Assembly (NCBI GenBank): GCA_029555415.1
Contig: JAKPSI010000128.1
Coordinates: 62,001-126,000 of the forward strand
DNA from: Bacteroidota bacterium
GTDB taxonomy: Bacteria; Bacteroidota; Bacteroidia; Chitinophagales; Chitinophagaceae
Length of the DNA stretch: 64,000 bases
Direction of reading: 5' to 3'
Position 1 is the first letter of the stretch. Each line of letters begins with the position of its first letter. Below the pieces are notes generated by a model that ran no database searches, was not told the origin of the DNA, and saw only the letters and a list, made by a program, of their open reading frames with translations. Shown in pieces: positions 27,681 through 36,782 of the stretch. Both the position numbers and the translations under genes were made by a program.

Positions 27681-28334
27681 ATGAACATGCACCCTATCAA
27701 AATCATGATCGCAGACGACCACACTCTTGTAACTGAAATGTGGAGCGCACTGCTCGATCAGGATGACAGACTCAAGATCGTCGCTACCACAGTCAATGGT
27801 GAAGAAACACTTGCCAAAGTTCAGCAGGTAAGGCCCGATGTACTTTTATTGGATATCGAATTACCCGACATGTCGGGCATCGATGTTGTCAAGATGGTAC
27901 GTAAGTATTCACCCGGTACCCGCGTTATCGGCGTATCCATGCACACGCAACCCGCTTACCTCAAGAAAATGATGCGTAACGGCGCCGTGGGCTACGTCAG
28001 CAAAACCTCTTCCCGTGAAGAAATGCTGAAGGCCATCTTTGAAGTGGCTTCAGGAAAAACTTACATCTGCCAGCAAATGCAGCAACTGATCACGCAGAAC
28101 GTGATCGAAAATGAGATCGGTGGCAACAAACCGACCAACGGCAATCTGACCCTCCGCGAACTGGAAGTGATCCGTCAGATCGAAAAAGGTCACTCTTCCA
28201 AGGAGATCGCTGAGCTGTTCAACGTCAGCCAGAAGACCGTGGAAATGCACCGCTACAACATCTTCAAAAAACTCGGTGTCAAGAGTTCCCTGCAGATGCT
28301 CGACCATGTACGTACCAATTTATTACTCGAGTAA
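27681..28334 (+). CDS. NarL/FixJ-family response regulator
   Basis: The 217-residue protein has a receiver domain (IADDH, Asp58 in VLLLDIELPDMSGID, lysine in GYVSKTS) and a LuxR-type DNA-binding domain (TLRELEVIRQIEKG, SSKEIAELFNVSQKTVEMHR). It is divergent from the hybrid kinase gene, a common arrangement for a cognate pair. It is a paralogue of the regulator at 22794. It could also start at the in-frame ATG two codons downstream (MHPIKI). A terminator follows at 28375. Confidence 0.92.
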   Translation: MNMHPIKIMIADDHTLVTEMWSALLDQDDRLKIVATTVNGEETLAKVQQVRPDVLLLDIELPDMSGIDVVKMVRKYSPGTRVIGVSMHTQPAYLKKMMRNGAVGYVSKTSSREEMLKAIFEVASGKTYICQQMQQLITQNVIENEIGGNKPTNGNLTLRELEVIRQIEKGHSSKEIAELFNVSQKTVEMHRYNIFKKLGVKSSLQMLDHVRTNLLLE

Positions 28335-28374
28335 TAACCGTACGCAAGCACCTTCCGAACACCACAAAAAATTG

Positions 28375-28399
28375 AAACCGGCGATGAGCCGGTTTTTTT
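28375..28399 (+). terminator. Intrinsic terminator after response regulator
   Basis: AACCGGC, loop GATGA and GCCGGTT form a 7-base-pair GC-rich stem followed by a T run, 41 bases after the regulator stop. Confidence 0.85.
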
Positions 28400-28694
28400 A
28401 TTGAGCAAACAGGTTTCCCGCAGATCTCGCCGATGTCGCGCGGATAGCGCAGATCCTTGCGTGAACACTCAGCGCTATATTCAACTCAGGACCTCACCCC
28501 CGGCCCCTCTCCTGAGGAGAGGGGAGCGCTTTTCATAGCGACTTTACATTGGACGAAAATCATTTCGCTATAAAACAACTCAGCTACAGGAGCAAAACAA
28601 TAGATCCGGTGAATCGTGTGTACTAGCAGCTAACAGCTAATAGCCAGCAGCTTTCCCCAACATTTAAGTAACTTGTACTCCTTATTTATTGCAT
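28400..28694. repeat. Intergenic repeat cluster (copy C, weaker)
   Basis: This gene-free stretch holds three kinds of repeated sequence: GCAGATCTCGCCGATG-like and GCGCAGAT units at 28420-28452; a perfect palindrome at 28504-28524 with 10-base arms (CCCCTCTCCT and AGGAGAGGGG) around one G; and AGCAGCTAACAGCTAATAGC-type units at 28624-28655, whose reverse complement resembles part of the repeat at 50708-50912. The stretch ends in TTTAAGTAACTTGT, a string also found in front of the helicase gene (31093-31106). Confidence 0.5.
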
Positions 28695-30608
28695 ATGAAA
28701 AAGATCCTCCTCCTCTCCTTCCTCATCAGTAGTTTTATTCCAGGCTATGCTCAGCGCGCCATGCATCGCCCCGTAGTTTCCCTGATACCAGTACCTGCCA
28801 GCATGGTTACTAATCAGGAGGTCTTCGAACTGAAAGGAAGGGCTGTGATCCACATCAATGATTCCAGACTCAAAGAACCTGCGGAACAACTGGCTGCCAG
28901 GATCCGCACAGGAGGTGGATTTAAAGTGAACCTCGATGAATCGAAGATCACACCCGCTCATGCCTTATCCCTTTCCCTGGTGAAAGACCCCTCTATAGCT
29001 AAAGAAGGATACAAACTGAAAGTGACCAGTAAAGGCATCAGCCTGACCGCAACGGAACCCGCCGGTATCTTTTATGGCATCCAAACATTACTGCAATTAT
29101 TCCCGGCAGAAATATTATCCAAAACGAATACGGATGCAGAAGAATGGTATATACCCGGCGTCAGCATCGAAGACCATCCCCGCTTCGCGTGGCGTGGTGT
29201 GATGCTGGATGTGGCCCGCCACTTCTTCACCAAAGCAGAAGTGAAGGACTTCATCGACCAGATGGTGCAGTTCAAATTCAATACGCTGCATTTACACCTG
29301 ACCGATGATCAGGGCTGGCGCATCGAGATCAAATCATTACCCAAACTGACTGAAGTGGGCGCCTGGCGTGCTCCCCGCACCGGCCGCTGGGGCGAATTCT
29401 CCAAACCCACACCGGATGAACCGAAGACATATGGCGGTTTCTATACACAGGAAGACATGAAGGAGATCATCAAATACGCGCAGGACCGTTTCGTGACCAT
29501 CGTTCCGGAGATCGATGTACCCGGACATAGTCTTGCTGCCGTTGCTTCCTATCCCGAACTCACCTGTACCACTGATAGTGTTTACCAGGTCAATGCCGGT
29601 GAACGTTTCATGATCTGGCCGGGTAACGGAACTTTCTATGGAACGATCGATAATACTTTGTGTCCTGCTAATGAGAAGGTTTATGTTTTTCTCGATAAAG
29701 TATTCACTGAAATAGCGGCACTTTTCCCATGCGAATACATTCATATGGGTGGCGACGAATGCTATAAAGGTTACTGGGAAAAAAGTGAAGCCTGCAAAGC
29801 ATTAGTACAGAAAGAAGGACTGAAGGACATGCACGAACTGCAGAGTTATTTCGTGAAACGCATAGAAAAGATCATCAACAGCAAGGGCAAGAAAATGATG
29901 GGCTGGGATGAGATCCTCGAAGGCGGTCTTGCACCCGGTGCTTCCGTCATGAGCTGGCGCGGCATGAAAGGTGGCAAGGAAGCCGCCCGCGCGCAGCATC
30001 CTGTGGTAATGTCGCCCAACGAATATGCTTATGTTGATCTCTATCAGGGCGATCCGGTTGCAGAACCTGTAACCTACTCCATGGTCCGTTTGAACAAAGC
30101 GTATCAGTTCGATCCGGTACCGGATAGTGTGGATGCAAAATACATCCTGGGCGGACAATGCAATCTCTGGAGTGAAAGGCTGTACACCATGCGCCAGGCA
30201 CAGTACATGTTATGGCCCCGCGGATTAGCCACAGCAGAATCCGTCTGGTCACCCGCAGGAACGAAGAACTGGGACAATTTCGTGAAACGCACCGAACATC
30301 AGTTCACAAGATTTGATGTAGCGGAAGTGAAGTATTCGCGGAGCATGTATGATCCCATCTTCACCGCGAAGAAAGACGCATCCGGGAATCTGCAGATCAT
30401 ACTTGCAACAGAGATCAAGGACCTTACCATTTATTATTGCTTCGATGAAACCCTGCCGGATAATTTCTATCCCGCCTATACCACCCCGTTATCCGTGCCG
30501 AAAGACGCTGCCAACCTGAAAGTGGTCACCTACCGCGGTAAAACGCAGGTGGGAAAGATCATCACGATGCCGGTTGCGGAAATGAAGAAAAGGGCGAAGA
30601 TCAATTAA
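28695..30608 (+). CDS. Beta-N-acetylhexosaminidase, GH20
   Basis: The 637-residue product (ATG 28695) has a signal peptide (LLLSFLISSFIPGYAQ), a GH20 N-terminal domain (~30-150), and the catalytic barrel with WRGVMLDVARHFF, LHLHLTDDQGWRIEI, IVPEIDVPGHS and GGDECYKGYW, which carries the catalytic Asp354-Glu355 pair. A C-terminal chitobiase-like beta domain follows from about residue 540. It removes terminal GlcNAc/GalNAc from chito-oligosaccharides or glycans, probably in the periplasm or as an outer-membrane-associated enzyme; no T9SS domain or lipobox is present. It ends in a 4-base overlap with the convergent SRPBCC gene. Confidence 0.93.
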   Translation: MKKILLLSFLISSFIPGYAQRAMHRPVVSLIPVPASMVTNQEVFELKGRAVIHINDSRLKEPAEQLAARIRTGGGFKVNLDESKITPAHALSLSLVKDPSIAKEGYKLKVTSKGISLTATEPAGIFYGIQTLLQLFPAEILSKTNTDAEEWYIPGVSIEDHPRFAWRGVMLDVARHFFTKAEVKDFIDQMVQFKFNTLHLHLTDDQGWRIEIKSLPKLTEVGAWRAPRTGRWGEFSKPTPDEPKTYGGFYTQEDMKEIIKYAQDRFVTIVPEIDVPGHSLAAVASYPELTCTTDSVYQVNAGERFMIWPGNGTFYGTIDNTLCPANEKVYVFLDKVFTEIAALFPCEYIHMGGDECYKGYWEKSEACKALVQKEGLKDMHELQSYFVKRIEKIINSKGKKMMGWDEILEGGLAPGASVMSWRGMKGGKEAARAQHPVVMSPNEYAYVDLYQGDPVAEPVTYSMVRLNKAYQFDPVPDSVDAKYILGGQCNLWSERLYTMRQAQYMLWPRGLATAESVWSPAGTKNWDNFVKRTEHQFTRFDVAEVKYSRSMYDPIFTAKKDASGNLQIILATEIKDLTIYYCFDETLPDNFYPAYTTPLSVPKDAANLKVVTYRGKTQVGKIITMPVAEMKKRAKIN

Positions 30609-31081
30609 GCGGGTTCCTTCCAGGCACCGAACAGTTCATCTACTTTCTTAAAACGATAGTCGAAGATCTGTTTGAGTTTGTTCTTCACAAAGAGTGCATT
30701 GGCAATACGTCCCAGGAATCCCAGTGGTATTTTATAATGAACGATATCCGTCATTTCCACCCCACCGGGGATAGCTTTGAAATGGTGCTGATGATGCCAT
30801 AAACTGTAAGGCCCGTAACGCTGTTCATCAATGAAATACTGTCCGGGTAACACCTGCGTGATCTCCGTCATCCAGTACATCGGGATACCCAGCACCGGCT
30901 TCACCGTATATTCAATGATCTGCCCCGCATACATCACCGGACCATGGAATTTGGAAACGACCTGAAATCCCATGTTCGCTGGGGTGATCACCTGTAAATT
31001 TGCAGGACTGGAAAAGAAATCCCAGGCCTGTTCCAGGGAAACCGGGATACGCTGAACGGTACGGAAAGAGTGGGCTGCCAT
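30605..31081 (-). CDS. SRPBCC (START-like) domain protein
   Basis: The 158-residue soluble protein matches the SRPBCC/polyketide-cyclase-like fold: PVSLEQAWDFFSSPANLQVI near the start, a central GPYSLWHHQHHF and C-terminal helix FDYRFKKVDELF. Members bind hydrophobic ligands; some are annotated as cell-division inhibitor-like proteins. The ligand is unknown. It is divergent from the helicase gene, with 62 bases between the starts. Confidence 0.8.
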   Translation of the reverse strand: MAAHSFRTVQRIPVSLEQAWDFFSSPANLQVITPANMGFQVVSKFHGPVMYAGQIIEYTVKPVLGIPMYWMTEITQVLPGQYFIDEQRYGPYSLWHHQHHFKAIPGGVEMTDIVHYKIPLGFLGRIANALFVKNKLKQIFDYRFKKVDELFGAWKEPA

Positions 31082-31143
31082 GGGGTGCTGTTTTTAAGTA
31101 ACTTGTTGTAATAACCAGTAAGCAGGACAAAAGTTCAATTATT

Positions 31144-34100
31144 ATGTCGTTTATCAGGGAAAGACTCGAGAAAAAATTTGAAGAAGAATACGCTAAACTT
31201 AACCCCCAGCAGCGCAAAGCCGTAGAGGCGCTGGAAGGGCCGGTGATGGTGATCGCGGGACCGGGCACGGGCAAGACCCAGATCCTGGCCAGCCGCATCG
31301 GCAAGATCCTGCTGGAAACAGATGCCAAACCGGAGAATATCCTTTGTCTGACCTATACCGATGCCGGTGTAGTGGCCATGCGTAAACGCCTGCAGCAATT
31401 CATCGGACCCGATGCCTATAAAGTACAGATCGCTACGTTCCACTCCTTCTGTAATGAAGTGATCCAGGAGAATCTTTCCCTATTTGAAAAGACCGCGCTC
31501 GATCCGATTTCCGAACTGGAGAAGATCGAACTGTTGAAAGAACTGATCGATAGTTTCCCGAAGAACCATCCGCTCAAGCGCTACCGCGGTGATGTATATT
31601 ATGAAGTGAAGAATCTGGACCAGCTGTTCAGTACCATGAAGAAAGAAGGCTGGACCGCTGAATACATCAATCCCTGCATCGACGCCTACCTGGCAGATCT
31701 GCCTAACCGCGATGAATACATCTACAAAAAGAAGTACAAACAGTTCAATGCAGGTGATCTCAAACAAGAGAAGATCGATGATGCCACAGAACGCATGGAG
31801 AAATTCCGGGCAGCTGTGAATGAATTCGACCGCTTCCAGGCATTGATGCGGAAAAAGAATCGCTATGATTTTGATGACATGATCAACTGGGTCATCAAAG
31901 CATTTAAAGAAAATAAAAATCTCCTCGCCAATTATCAGGAGAAATATCAATACATCCTGGTGGATGAATACCAGGACACCAGCGGAACACAGAACACGCT
32001 CGTGCAACTGCTCATCAGTTACTGGGACCAGCCCAATGTATTCGTGGTGGGGGATGACGACCAGAGCATCTACCGCTTCCAGGGTGCGAACGTGGAGAAC
32101 ATGACCGCCTTCGCGGAATCATACCAGAAGGACCTGGTGACGGTTGTGCTCACGGAGAACTACCGTTCCACCCAACCCATCCTCGATGTGTCCAAGACAC
32201 TGATCAGTCGCAATGACGAGCGACTGGTGAATAAAATACCCGGACTCAGCAAGGACCTGACCGCAGGTAAAGCATCGCTGAAAGAACTGAAGCATCCGCC
32301 CATCATCGCTGAATATGAAACCGAGCGGGAAGAGATGTCGGGCATCACGCGTGATGTGCAGTTATTGTTAGCGCAGGGTGTGGCCCCGGGCCGCATCGGT
32401 GTATTATATAAGGAGAACAAATACGGTGTAGAGCTGGCGCGCTTCTTCAAACTGCTGGGCATTCCGGTTTACAGTAAACGACAGCTCAATATCCTGGAAC
32501 TGCCTTTAGCTCAAAAGATCATCACCGTACTGGAATACCTGTCCTGCGAACATGATATTTCCGCCAGTGGTGATGAGCTGTTGTTCGAGATCCTGCACTT
32601 CGACTGGTTCGGCATCCCGCCTATTGAGATCGCCAAACTGAGTATGGAGAACGCGGAAAAAAGATATTCCGCAACACCCGGTTCGCTCCGGCAGTTGTTA
32701 GCTGAAAAAGCGGCCGCTCCCGCGAAAGACCTGTTCAGCAAGGGTTTGCCGGCAGGCATGATCAAAGCATCGGCCGCCATGGAGAAACTGATCGCTGCCG
32801 TTCCCAATTGCACCTTACAGCAATTATTCGAAACCATCATACAGGAGGCTGGTGTGCTGGCCTTCATCATGCAGAGTCCGGATAAGCACGACCTGCTGCA
32901 GATCCTTACCGGTTTGTTCGATTTCGTGAAAGATGAAACGCACCGTAATCCTTTCCTCGGATTGCAGCAACTCGTGAACCTCTTTTCGCTGATGCAGAAA
33001 GAAGGGATCCACTTACCTCTTGTTCAGGTAAGTGGCACCGATAAAGGGGTGAACCTGCTGACGACACACGGTTCGAAAGGACTGGAATTCGAATATGTAT
33101 TCCTCGCCGGTTGCAATTCCGGTTCGTGGGAAAAGAAAAGAAAACCCGGTGGTGGTTTCACTTTCCCCGATACATTATTAAGCACACAACCCGCGCATAA
33201 GGAAGAAGAAGAATTAAGAAGACTGTTCTATGTCGCACTCACCCGTGCCGAACAGCATCTCAAAATATCGTACAGCAAATTCCGGAATGACGGCAAGGAA
33301 CTGGAACCTTCTATGTTCATAGCCGAGATCCGCGACCAGCAACAGTTACCGGTTGAACTGATCATACTGGATCAGGAGTTACGTGATAAATTCGCAGCCC
33401 TGCATTTCGGTGAAGCATTGGCGCCGGAGATCTCACGCATTGAAGAAGAGTATATCAGTCGTGTTCTGGATAAATTCGTGATGAACGTAACTGCACTCAA
33501 CAATTACCTGAAATGCCCGCTGGAGTTCTATTACCGCAATCTCGTCCGCATCCCTTCTCCCAAAAATGAGAATACGGAATTCGGTTCCGCCGTGCACTAT
33601 GCACTGGAAAAATTATTCCGCAAGATGCAGGACGGCAAGCAGGATAAATTCCCGCCACAGGAAGAATTCATCGCCGACTTTGAATGGTACATGCGCCGGC
33701 ACAGAGAAAGTTTCACCAAAGAACAATTCGATCGTCGCATGGAATACGGCCAGCAGGTATTGGCCGATTACTATGTCAACAATATCGGTTCCTTCAGCAA
33801 GATCGTGGCCATTGAGCGCATGATCCGCAGCGTGGTGGCCAGTGATGTGCCCATCAAGGGTAAGCTGGATAAACTGGAATTCGATGGTAAGTCGGTGAAT
33901 GTGGTGGATTACAAGACCGGGGATCCGGATAAGGCTATGGCCAAGATGAAAGGCCCTTCTGAGAAAGATCCTAACGGTGGCGACTACTGGCGGCAGGCCG
34001 TTTTCTATAAATTACTTGTCGATAATTTCGATCAGAAGGACTGGAAAGTGATCAGTGCCGAATTCGATTTCATTGAACCCGACAAGAAAAAGAAATACCG

Positions 34101-34305
34101 CCGGGAAAAGATCGTCATCAAACCGGAGGACCTCACGACGGTCACCCAGCAGATCATTGGCACCATGGAAAAGATCCGCAACCGGGAATTCTATACCGGA
34201 TGCGGCAAGGAAGACTGCCACTGGTGCAATTTCGTCAAGACCAATAATCTGGCCATTGCCCTGCACGAGCTGGATGAGCCTGACGCGGAAAGCGCGGATT
34301 TATAG
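31144..34305 (+). CDS. UvrD/Rep-family helicase with C-terminal iron-sulfur PD-(D/E)xK nuclease
   Basis: The 1053-residue protein has superfamily 1A helicase motifs: Q motif LNPQQRKAVEA, Walker A AGPGTGKTQ (Lys44), DEYQD (from Asp274), GDDDQSIYRFQGA, TENYRST, THGSKGLEF and YVALTRAEQ. The C-terminal 250 residues form a RecB-type nuclease with VVDYKTGD (Asp922, Lys924) and four cysteines, Cys791, Cys1020, Cys1025 and Cys1028, suited to a 4Fe-4S cluster as in AddB. It should unwind and degrade DNA ends in repair or recombination. No AddA/AddB partner is adjacent. The single-chain architecture is seen directly; the function is from family knowledge. Confidence 0.88.
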   Translation: MSFIRERLEKKFEEEYAKLNPQQRKAVEALEGPVMVIAGPGTGKTQILASRIGKILLETDAKPENILCLTYTDAGVVAMRKRLQQFIGPDAYKVQIATFHSFCNEVIQENLSLFEKTALDPISELEKIELLKELIDSFPKNHPLKRYRGDVYYEVKNLDQLFSTMKKEGWTAEYINPCIDAYLADLPNRDEYIYKKKYKQFNAGDLKQEKIDDATERMEKFRAAVNEFDRFQALMRKKNRYDFDDMINWVIKAFKENKNLLANYQEKYQYILVDEYQDTSGTQNTLVQLLISYWDQPNVFVVGDDDQSIYRFQGANVENMTAFAESYQKDLVTVVLTENYRSTQPILDVSKTLISRNDERLVNKIPGLSKDLTAGKASLKELKHPPIIAEYETEREEMSGITRDVQLLLAQGVAPGRIGVLYKENKYGVELARFFKLLGIPVYSKRQLNILELPLAQKIITVLEYLSCEHDISASGDELLFEILHFDWFGIPPIEIAKLSMENAEKRYSATPGSLRQLLAEKAAAPAKDLFSKGLPAGMIKASAAMEKLIAAVPNCTLQQLFETIIQEAGVLAFIMQSPDKHDLLQILTGLFDFVKDETHRNPFLGLQQLVNLFSLMQKEGIHLPLVQVSGTDKGVNLLTTHGSKGLEFEYVFLAGCNSGSWEKKRKPGGGFTFPDTLLSTQPAHKEEEELRRLFYVALTRAEQHLKISYSKFRNDGKELEPSMFIAEIRDQQQLPVELIILDQELRDKFAALHFGEALAPEISRIEEEYISRVLDKFVMNVTALNNYLKCPLEFYYRNLVRIPSPKNENTEFGSAVHYALEKLFRKMQDGKQDKFPPQEEFIADFEWYMRRHRESFTKEQFDRRMEYGQQVLADYYVNNIGSFSKIVAIERMIRSVVASDVPIKGKLDKLEFDGKSVNVVDYKTGDPDKAMAKMKGPSEKDPNGGDYWRQAVFYKLLVDNFDQKDWKVISAEFDFIEPDKKKKYRREKIVIKPEDLTTVTQQIIGTMEKIRNREFYTGCGKEDCHWCNFVKTNNLAIALHELDEPDAESADL

Positions 34306-34355
34306 GTTTATTGGCAAAAAAATGGCGGGATTCGCAGTAAGTTTGCAACCTGTTT

Positions 34356-35801
34356 ATGAAACGCAATTACCTGAAATATCCCGGTATCGGTCTGCTCCTT
34401 TTGCTGGCATCTTTACCAGCCATGATGGTCCAGACCGGCTGCGCGAATATCATTCCCCCGCAGGGCGGTCCCCGCGATTCCATTCCACCGGTACTGATCA
34501 GGGCCAACCCGGGTGATTCATCCCTTCACTTCGATGGCAATAAGATCAATTTCAGTTTTGACGAGTATGTGAAACTGGAGAATGTGCAGGAGAACCTGAT
34601 CGTGTCGCCCATGCCACGTATAACACCGGTTGTGGAATACAAACTGAATACTGTATCGGTCAAACTGAAGGACAGCCTGGAACCGAATACCACATACATC
34701 CTCAACTTCGGCAATGCGATCCGGGATGAAAATGAAAGCAACCCGCTGAAGAACTTCACTTATATTTTTTCTACCGGCGCATACTTCGATTCACTTTCCC
34801 TGAAAGGGAAGATCCGCATCGCGCGGACCGGTGAAACGGATACGACCCTGATCCTGATGCTGCATAAAAGTGGCCGCGATTCAGCAGTGGTGGAAGAAAA
34901 ACCACGTTACATCACCAAGCCTGACGGCAACGGGAATTTCGTATTCAGGAACCTGCCCGCAGGCACCTTTTATTTATACGCGCTGAAGGATGAAAGTGGT
35001 GGTCGCCGGTATTTCAACAGCAATCAGTTATTCGCGTTCGCAGATCAGCCTTTCAATACTGCAGGGAAGAATGATACCATTACACTCTATGCCTGGTCGG
35101 ATAACAAAAAGGCAGAATCCTTACGCAGCCTGAATTTCCAGACCCCTGGGCAACGCCGTGGTCAGACACAAACAGAAGACAAGCGATTACGCTGGCACAC
35201 GAACCTGATGAATTTTTCGCAGGATCTGCAGGAAGATCTGATCCTGTATTTCGATCAGCCTTTGAAGAAATTCGACTCGACCGGTATTTCATTATTCACG
35301 GATACTTCCTACAACCCCGTAAAAGGATATAAACTCAGCACCGATTCCCTACTGACCAGTTCCACGATACACGTGAACTGGGTAGAGAACACGCAGTACC
35401 ACCTCATCCTGAATAAAGAATTCGGGGAAGACAGTACCGGCAAGAAACTCCTCAAAACAGATACCGTTCATTTCGCGACACGTCGCAAAGAAGATTACGG
35501 ACAGTTATCGATCCGTTTCCGTGGCATCGATACCGCTACTCATCCTGTGGTTCAATTCGTTTCCAATGATGAAGTGAAAAGGTCATTCCCGCTGAAGTCG
35601 GCCGACCTTAAACAAGACCTCTTCGTCCCCGGCGATTACCAGCTCCGTATCCTTTTCGACCGCAACCAGAACGGTGTTTGGGACGGCGGCGAATTCTTCG
35701 GCAAACGCATCCAGCCCGAGATCGTGAAACCGGTGAAACGGAAGATCACGGTGAAGGCGGGGATGGAGAATGAATTCGAAATAATAGTCGATAGTCTGTA
35801 G
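34356..35801 (+). CDS. Ig-like (Big_5/SbsA-type) domain lipoprotein
   Basis: The 481-residue protein has a lipoprotein signal peptide with lipobox ending at Cys29 (VQTGCAN). The next ~110 residues (GGPRDSIPPVLIRANPGDSS, FSFDEYVKLENVQENLIVSP, LEPNTTYILNFGNAI) are a bacterial Ig-like domain of the type common at the N-terminus of Bacteroidota surface lipoproteins. The remainder is beta-rich, with a carboxypeptidase-regulatory-like segment (FVFRNLPAGTFYLYALKD). It is likely outer-membrane anchored. No enzymatic motif is visible. It follows the helicase gene by 50 bases. Confidence 0.8.
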   Translation: MKRNYLKYPGIGLLLLLASLPAMMVQTGCANIIPPQGGPRDSIPPVLIRANPGDSSLHFDGNKINFSFDEYVKLENVQENLIVSPMPRITPVVEYKLNTVSVKLKDSLEPNTTYILNFGNAIRDENESNPLKNFTYIFSTGAYFDSLSLKGKIRIARTGETDTTLILMLHKSGRDSAVVEEKPRYITKPDGNGNFVFRNLPAGTFYLYALKDESGGRRYFNSNQLFAFADQPFNTAGKNDTITLYAWSDNKKAESLRSLNFQTPGQRRGQTQTEDKRLRWHTNLMNFSQDLQEDLILYFDQPLKKFDSTGISLFTDTSYNPVKGYKLSTDSLLTSSTIHVNWVENTQYHLILNKEFGEDSTGKKLLKTDTVHFATRRKEDYGQLSIRFRGIDTATHPVVQFVSNDEVKRSFPLKSADLKQDLFVPGDYQLRILFDRNQNGVWDGGEFFGKRIQPEIVKPVKRKITVKAGMENEFEIIVDSL

Positions 35802-36030
35802 ATGCCAGTCATTAGTCTTTAGTCTCTAGTCGGTAGTCTCTTCTAAGCGACATTTTTTCTAAATTCAGCTATTTAGTACTTCCCAACAGCAGTGGGCAGA
35901 CGGCAGTTGGCAGTCGGCAGTACCTCCTAAGATTCACACTTTATATTCATCTTCTTAGCATGCTAATTCAAAACTCAAAATTCAAAATTTCTTACTCCCC
36001 CCCTTGTAGCTTGCTGCTTGCAGCTCCCTC
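35799..36030 (-). repeat. Modular intergenic repeat, copy D (inverted)
   Basis: This is an inverted copy of the modular repeat at 50708 and 57181. In order it has AGTC-rich units (35799-35841), TTCTAAG, the core TTCAGCTATTTAGTACTTCC ending in CAACAGCAG (35863-35892), CAGTTGGCAGTCGGCAGT units, and TAGCTTGCTGCTTGCAGCT (36007-36025). It abuts the recR promoter. Confidence 0.65.
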
Positions 36031-36032
36031 CC

Positions 36033-36040
36033 TATCTTTG
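36033..36040 (+). promoter_or_regulatory. Predicted -7 element of recR
   Basis: TATCTTTG matches TAnnTTTG and ends 4 bases before the recR ATG at 36045. A partial -33 (TTG at 36011-36013) lies 19 bases upstream, inside the repeat. If used, the transcript would be leaderless or nearly so. Confidence 0.5.
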
Positions 36041-36044
36041 TTCC

Positions 36045-36662
36045 ATGCAATTCTCCTCCGCATTGCTCGAAAACGCTGTCAACGAATTCTCGCGCCTGCC
36101 TGGCATCGGGAAGAAGACGGCATTGAGGCTGGTGCTGCATTTGCTGAAGCAGGACCCCAAGGAAGTGGAACGTTTCAGTGAGGTGATCGCGAAGATGCGG
36201 CAGGAGATCAAGTTCTGTCAGCGTTGCCATAATGTTTCCGATGGTGATATCTGTTCGGTATGCGCCAATTCCATGCGCCGGCAGGAACTCATTTGCGTGG
36301 TGGAAAGCATCCGCGATGTGATCGCGATTGAGAGTACCCAGCAGTTCAGCGGCACTTATCATGTACTGGGGGGCGTCATCTCCCCGCTGGATGGCATCGG
36401 ACCGGATCAGCTGACGATCGCGGCGCTGCTGCAACGCATCGAAAAAGAAAAGACCGAAGAACTCATCTTCGCCCTCAGCCCGACCATCCAGGGCGATACG
36501 ACCATTTATTACATCCAGAAGAAACTCACCGGTAAACAGGTGCGCATCACCACCATCGCAAGAGGCATTGCCTTTGGCGGTGAACTGGAATATGCCGATG
36601 AACTGACATTAGGCCGCAGCCTGCAGAACCGAATGCCGGTGGAGAAGTACATGAACCACTGA
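36045..36662 (+). CDS. recR: Recombination protein RecR
   Basis: The 205-residue protein matches RecR: helix-hairpin-helix (SRLPGIGKKTALRL), zinc finger C58-x2-C61 and C70-x2-C73 (FCQRCHN, CSVCAN), and a Toprim domain (VVESIRDVIAIE, YHVLGGVISPLDG, GGELEYADELTLGRSL). It acts with RecO in loading RecA at gaps during recombinational repair. The ATG at 36045 gives the family length; the in-frame extension to a TTG at 36018 is rejected. Confidence 0.95.
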   Translation: MQFSSALLENAVNEFSRLPGIGKKTALRLVLHLLKQDPKEVERFSEVIAKMRQEIKFCQRCHNVSDGDICSVCANSMRRQELICVVESIRDVIAIESTQQFSGTYHVLGGVISPLDGIGPDQLTIAALLQRIEKEKTEELIFALSPTIQGDTTIYYIQKKLTGKQVRITTIARGIAFGGELEYADELTLGRSLQNRMPVEKYMNH

Positions 36663-36703
36663 TGACGAGGGATTTAGCCCCTCTCTGACCCCCTCCTTCT
36701 TCC

Positions 36704-36734
36704 TTTGTATTTATAGTTAGTTATTATACCTTTG
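36704..36734 (+). promoter_or_regulatory. Consensus Bacteroidota promoter of the metH operon
   Basis: TTTG at 36704-36707 and TACCTTTG at 36727-36734 are separated by exactly 19 bases, matching TTTG-N19-21-TAnnTTTG. Transcription would begin a few bases after 36734, giving a leader of about 100 bases that contains the hairpin at 36783-36832. Confidence 0.75.
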
Positions 36735-36782
36735 CAGCCAGCAGGCGGATTTGTTTATTGTTCGGCCTGATCCCAAAAAACA

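Noticed and set aside
35960-36181. ORF across the recR start
   Set aside because: It runs through the repeat and then recR in another frame; recR is certain.
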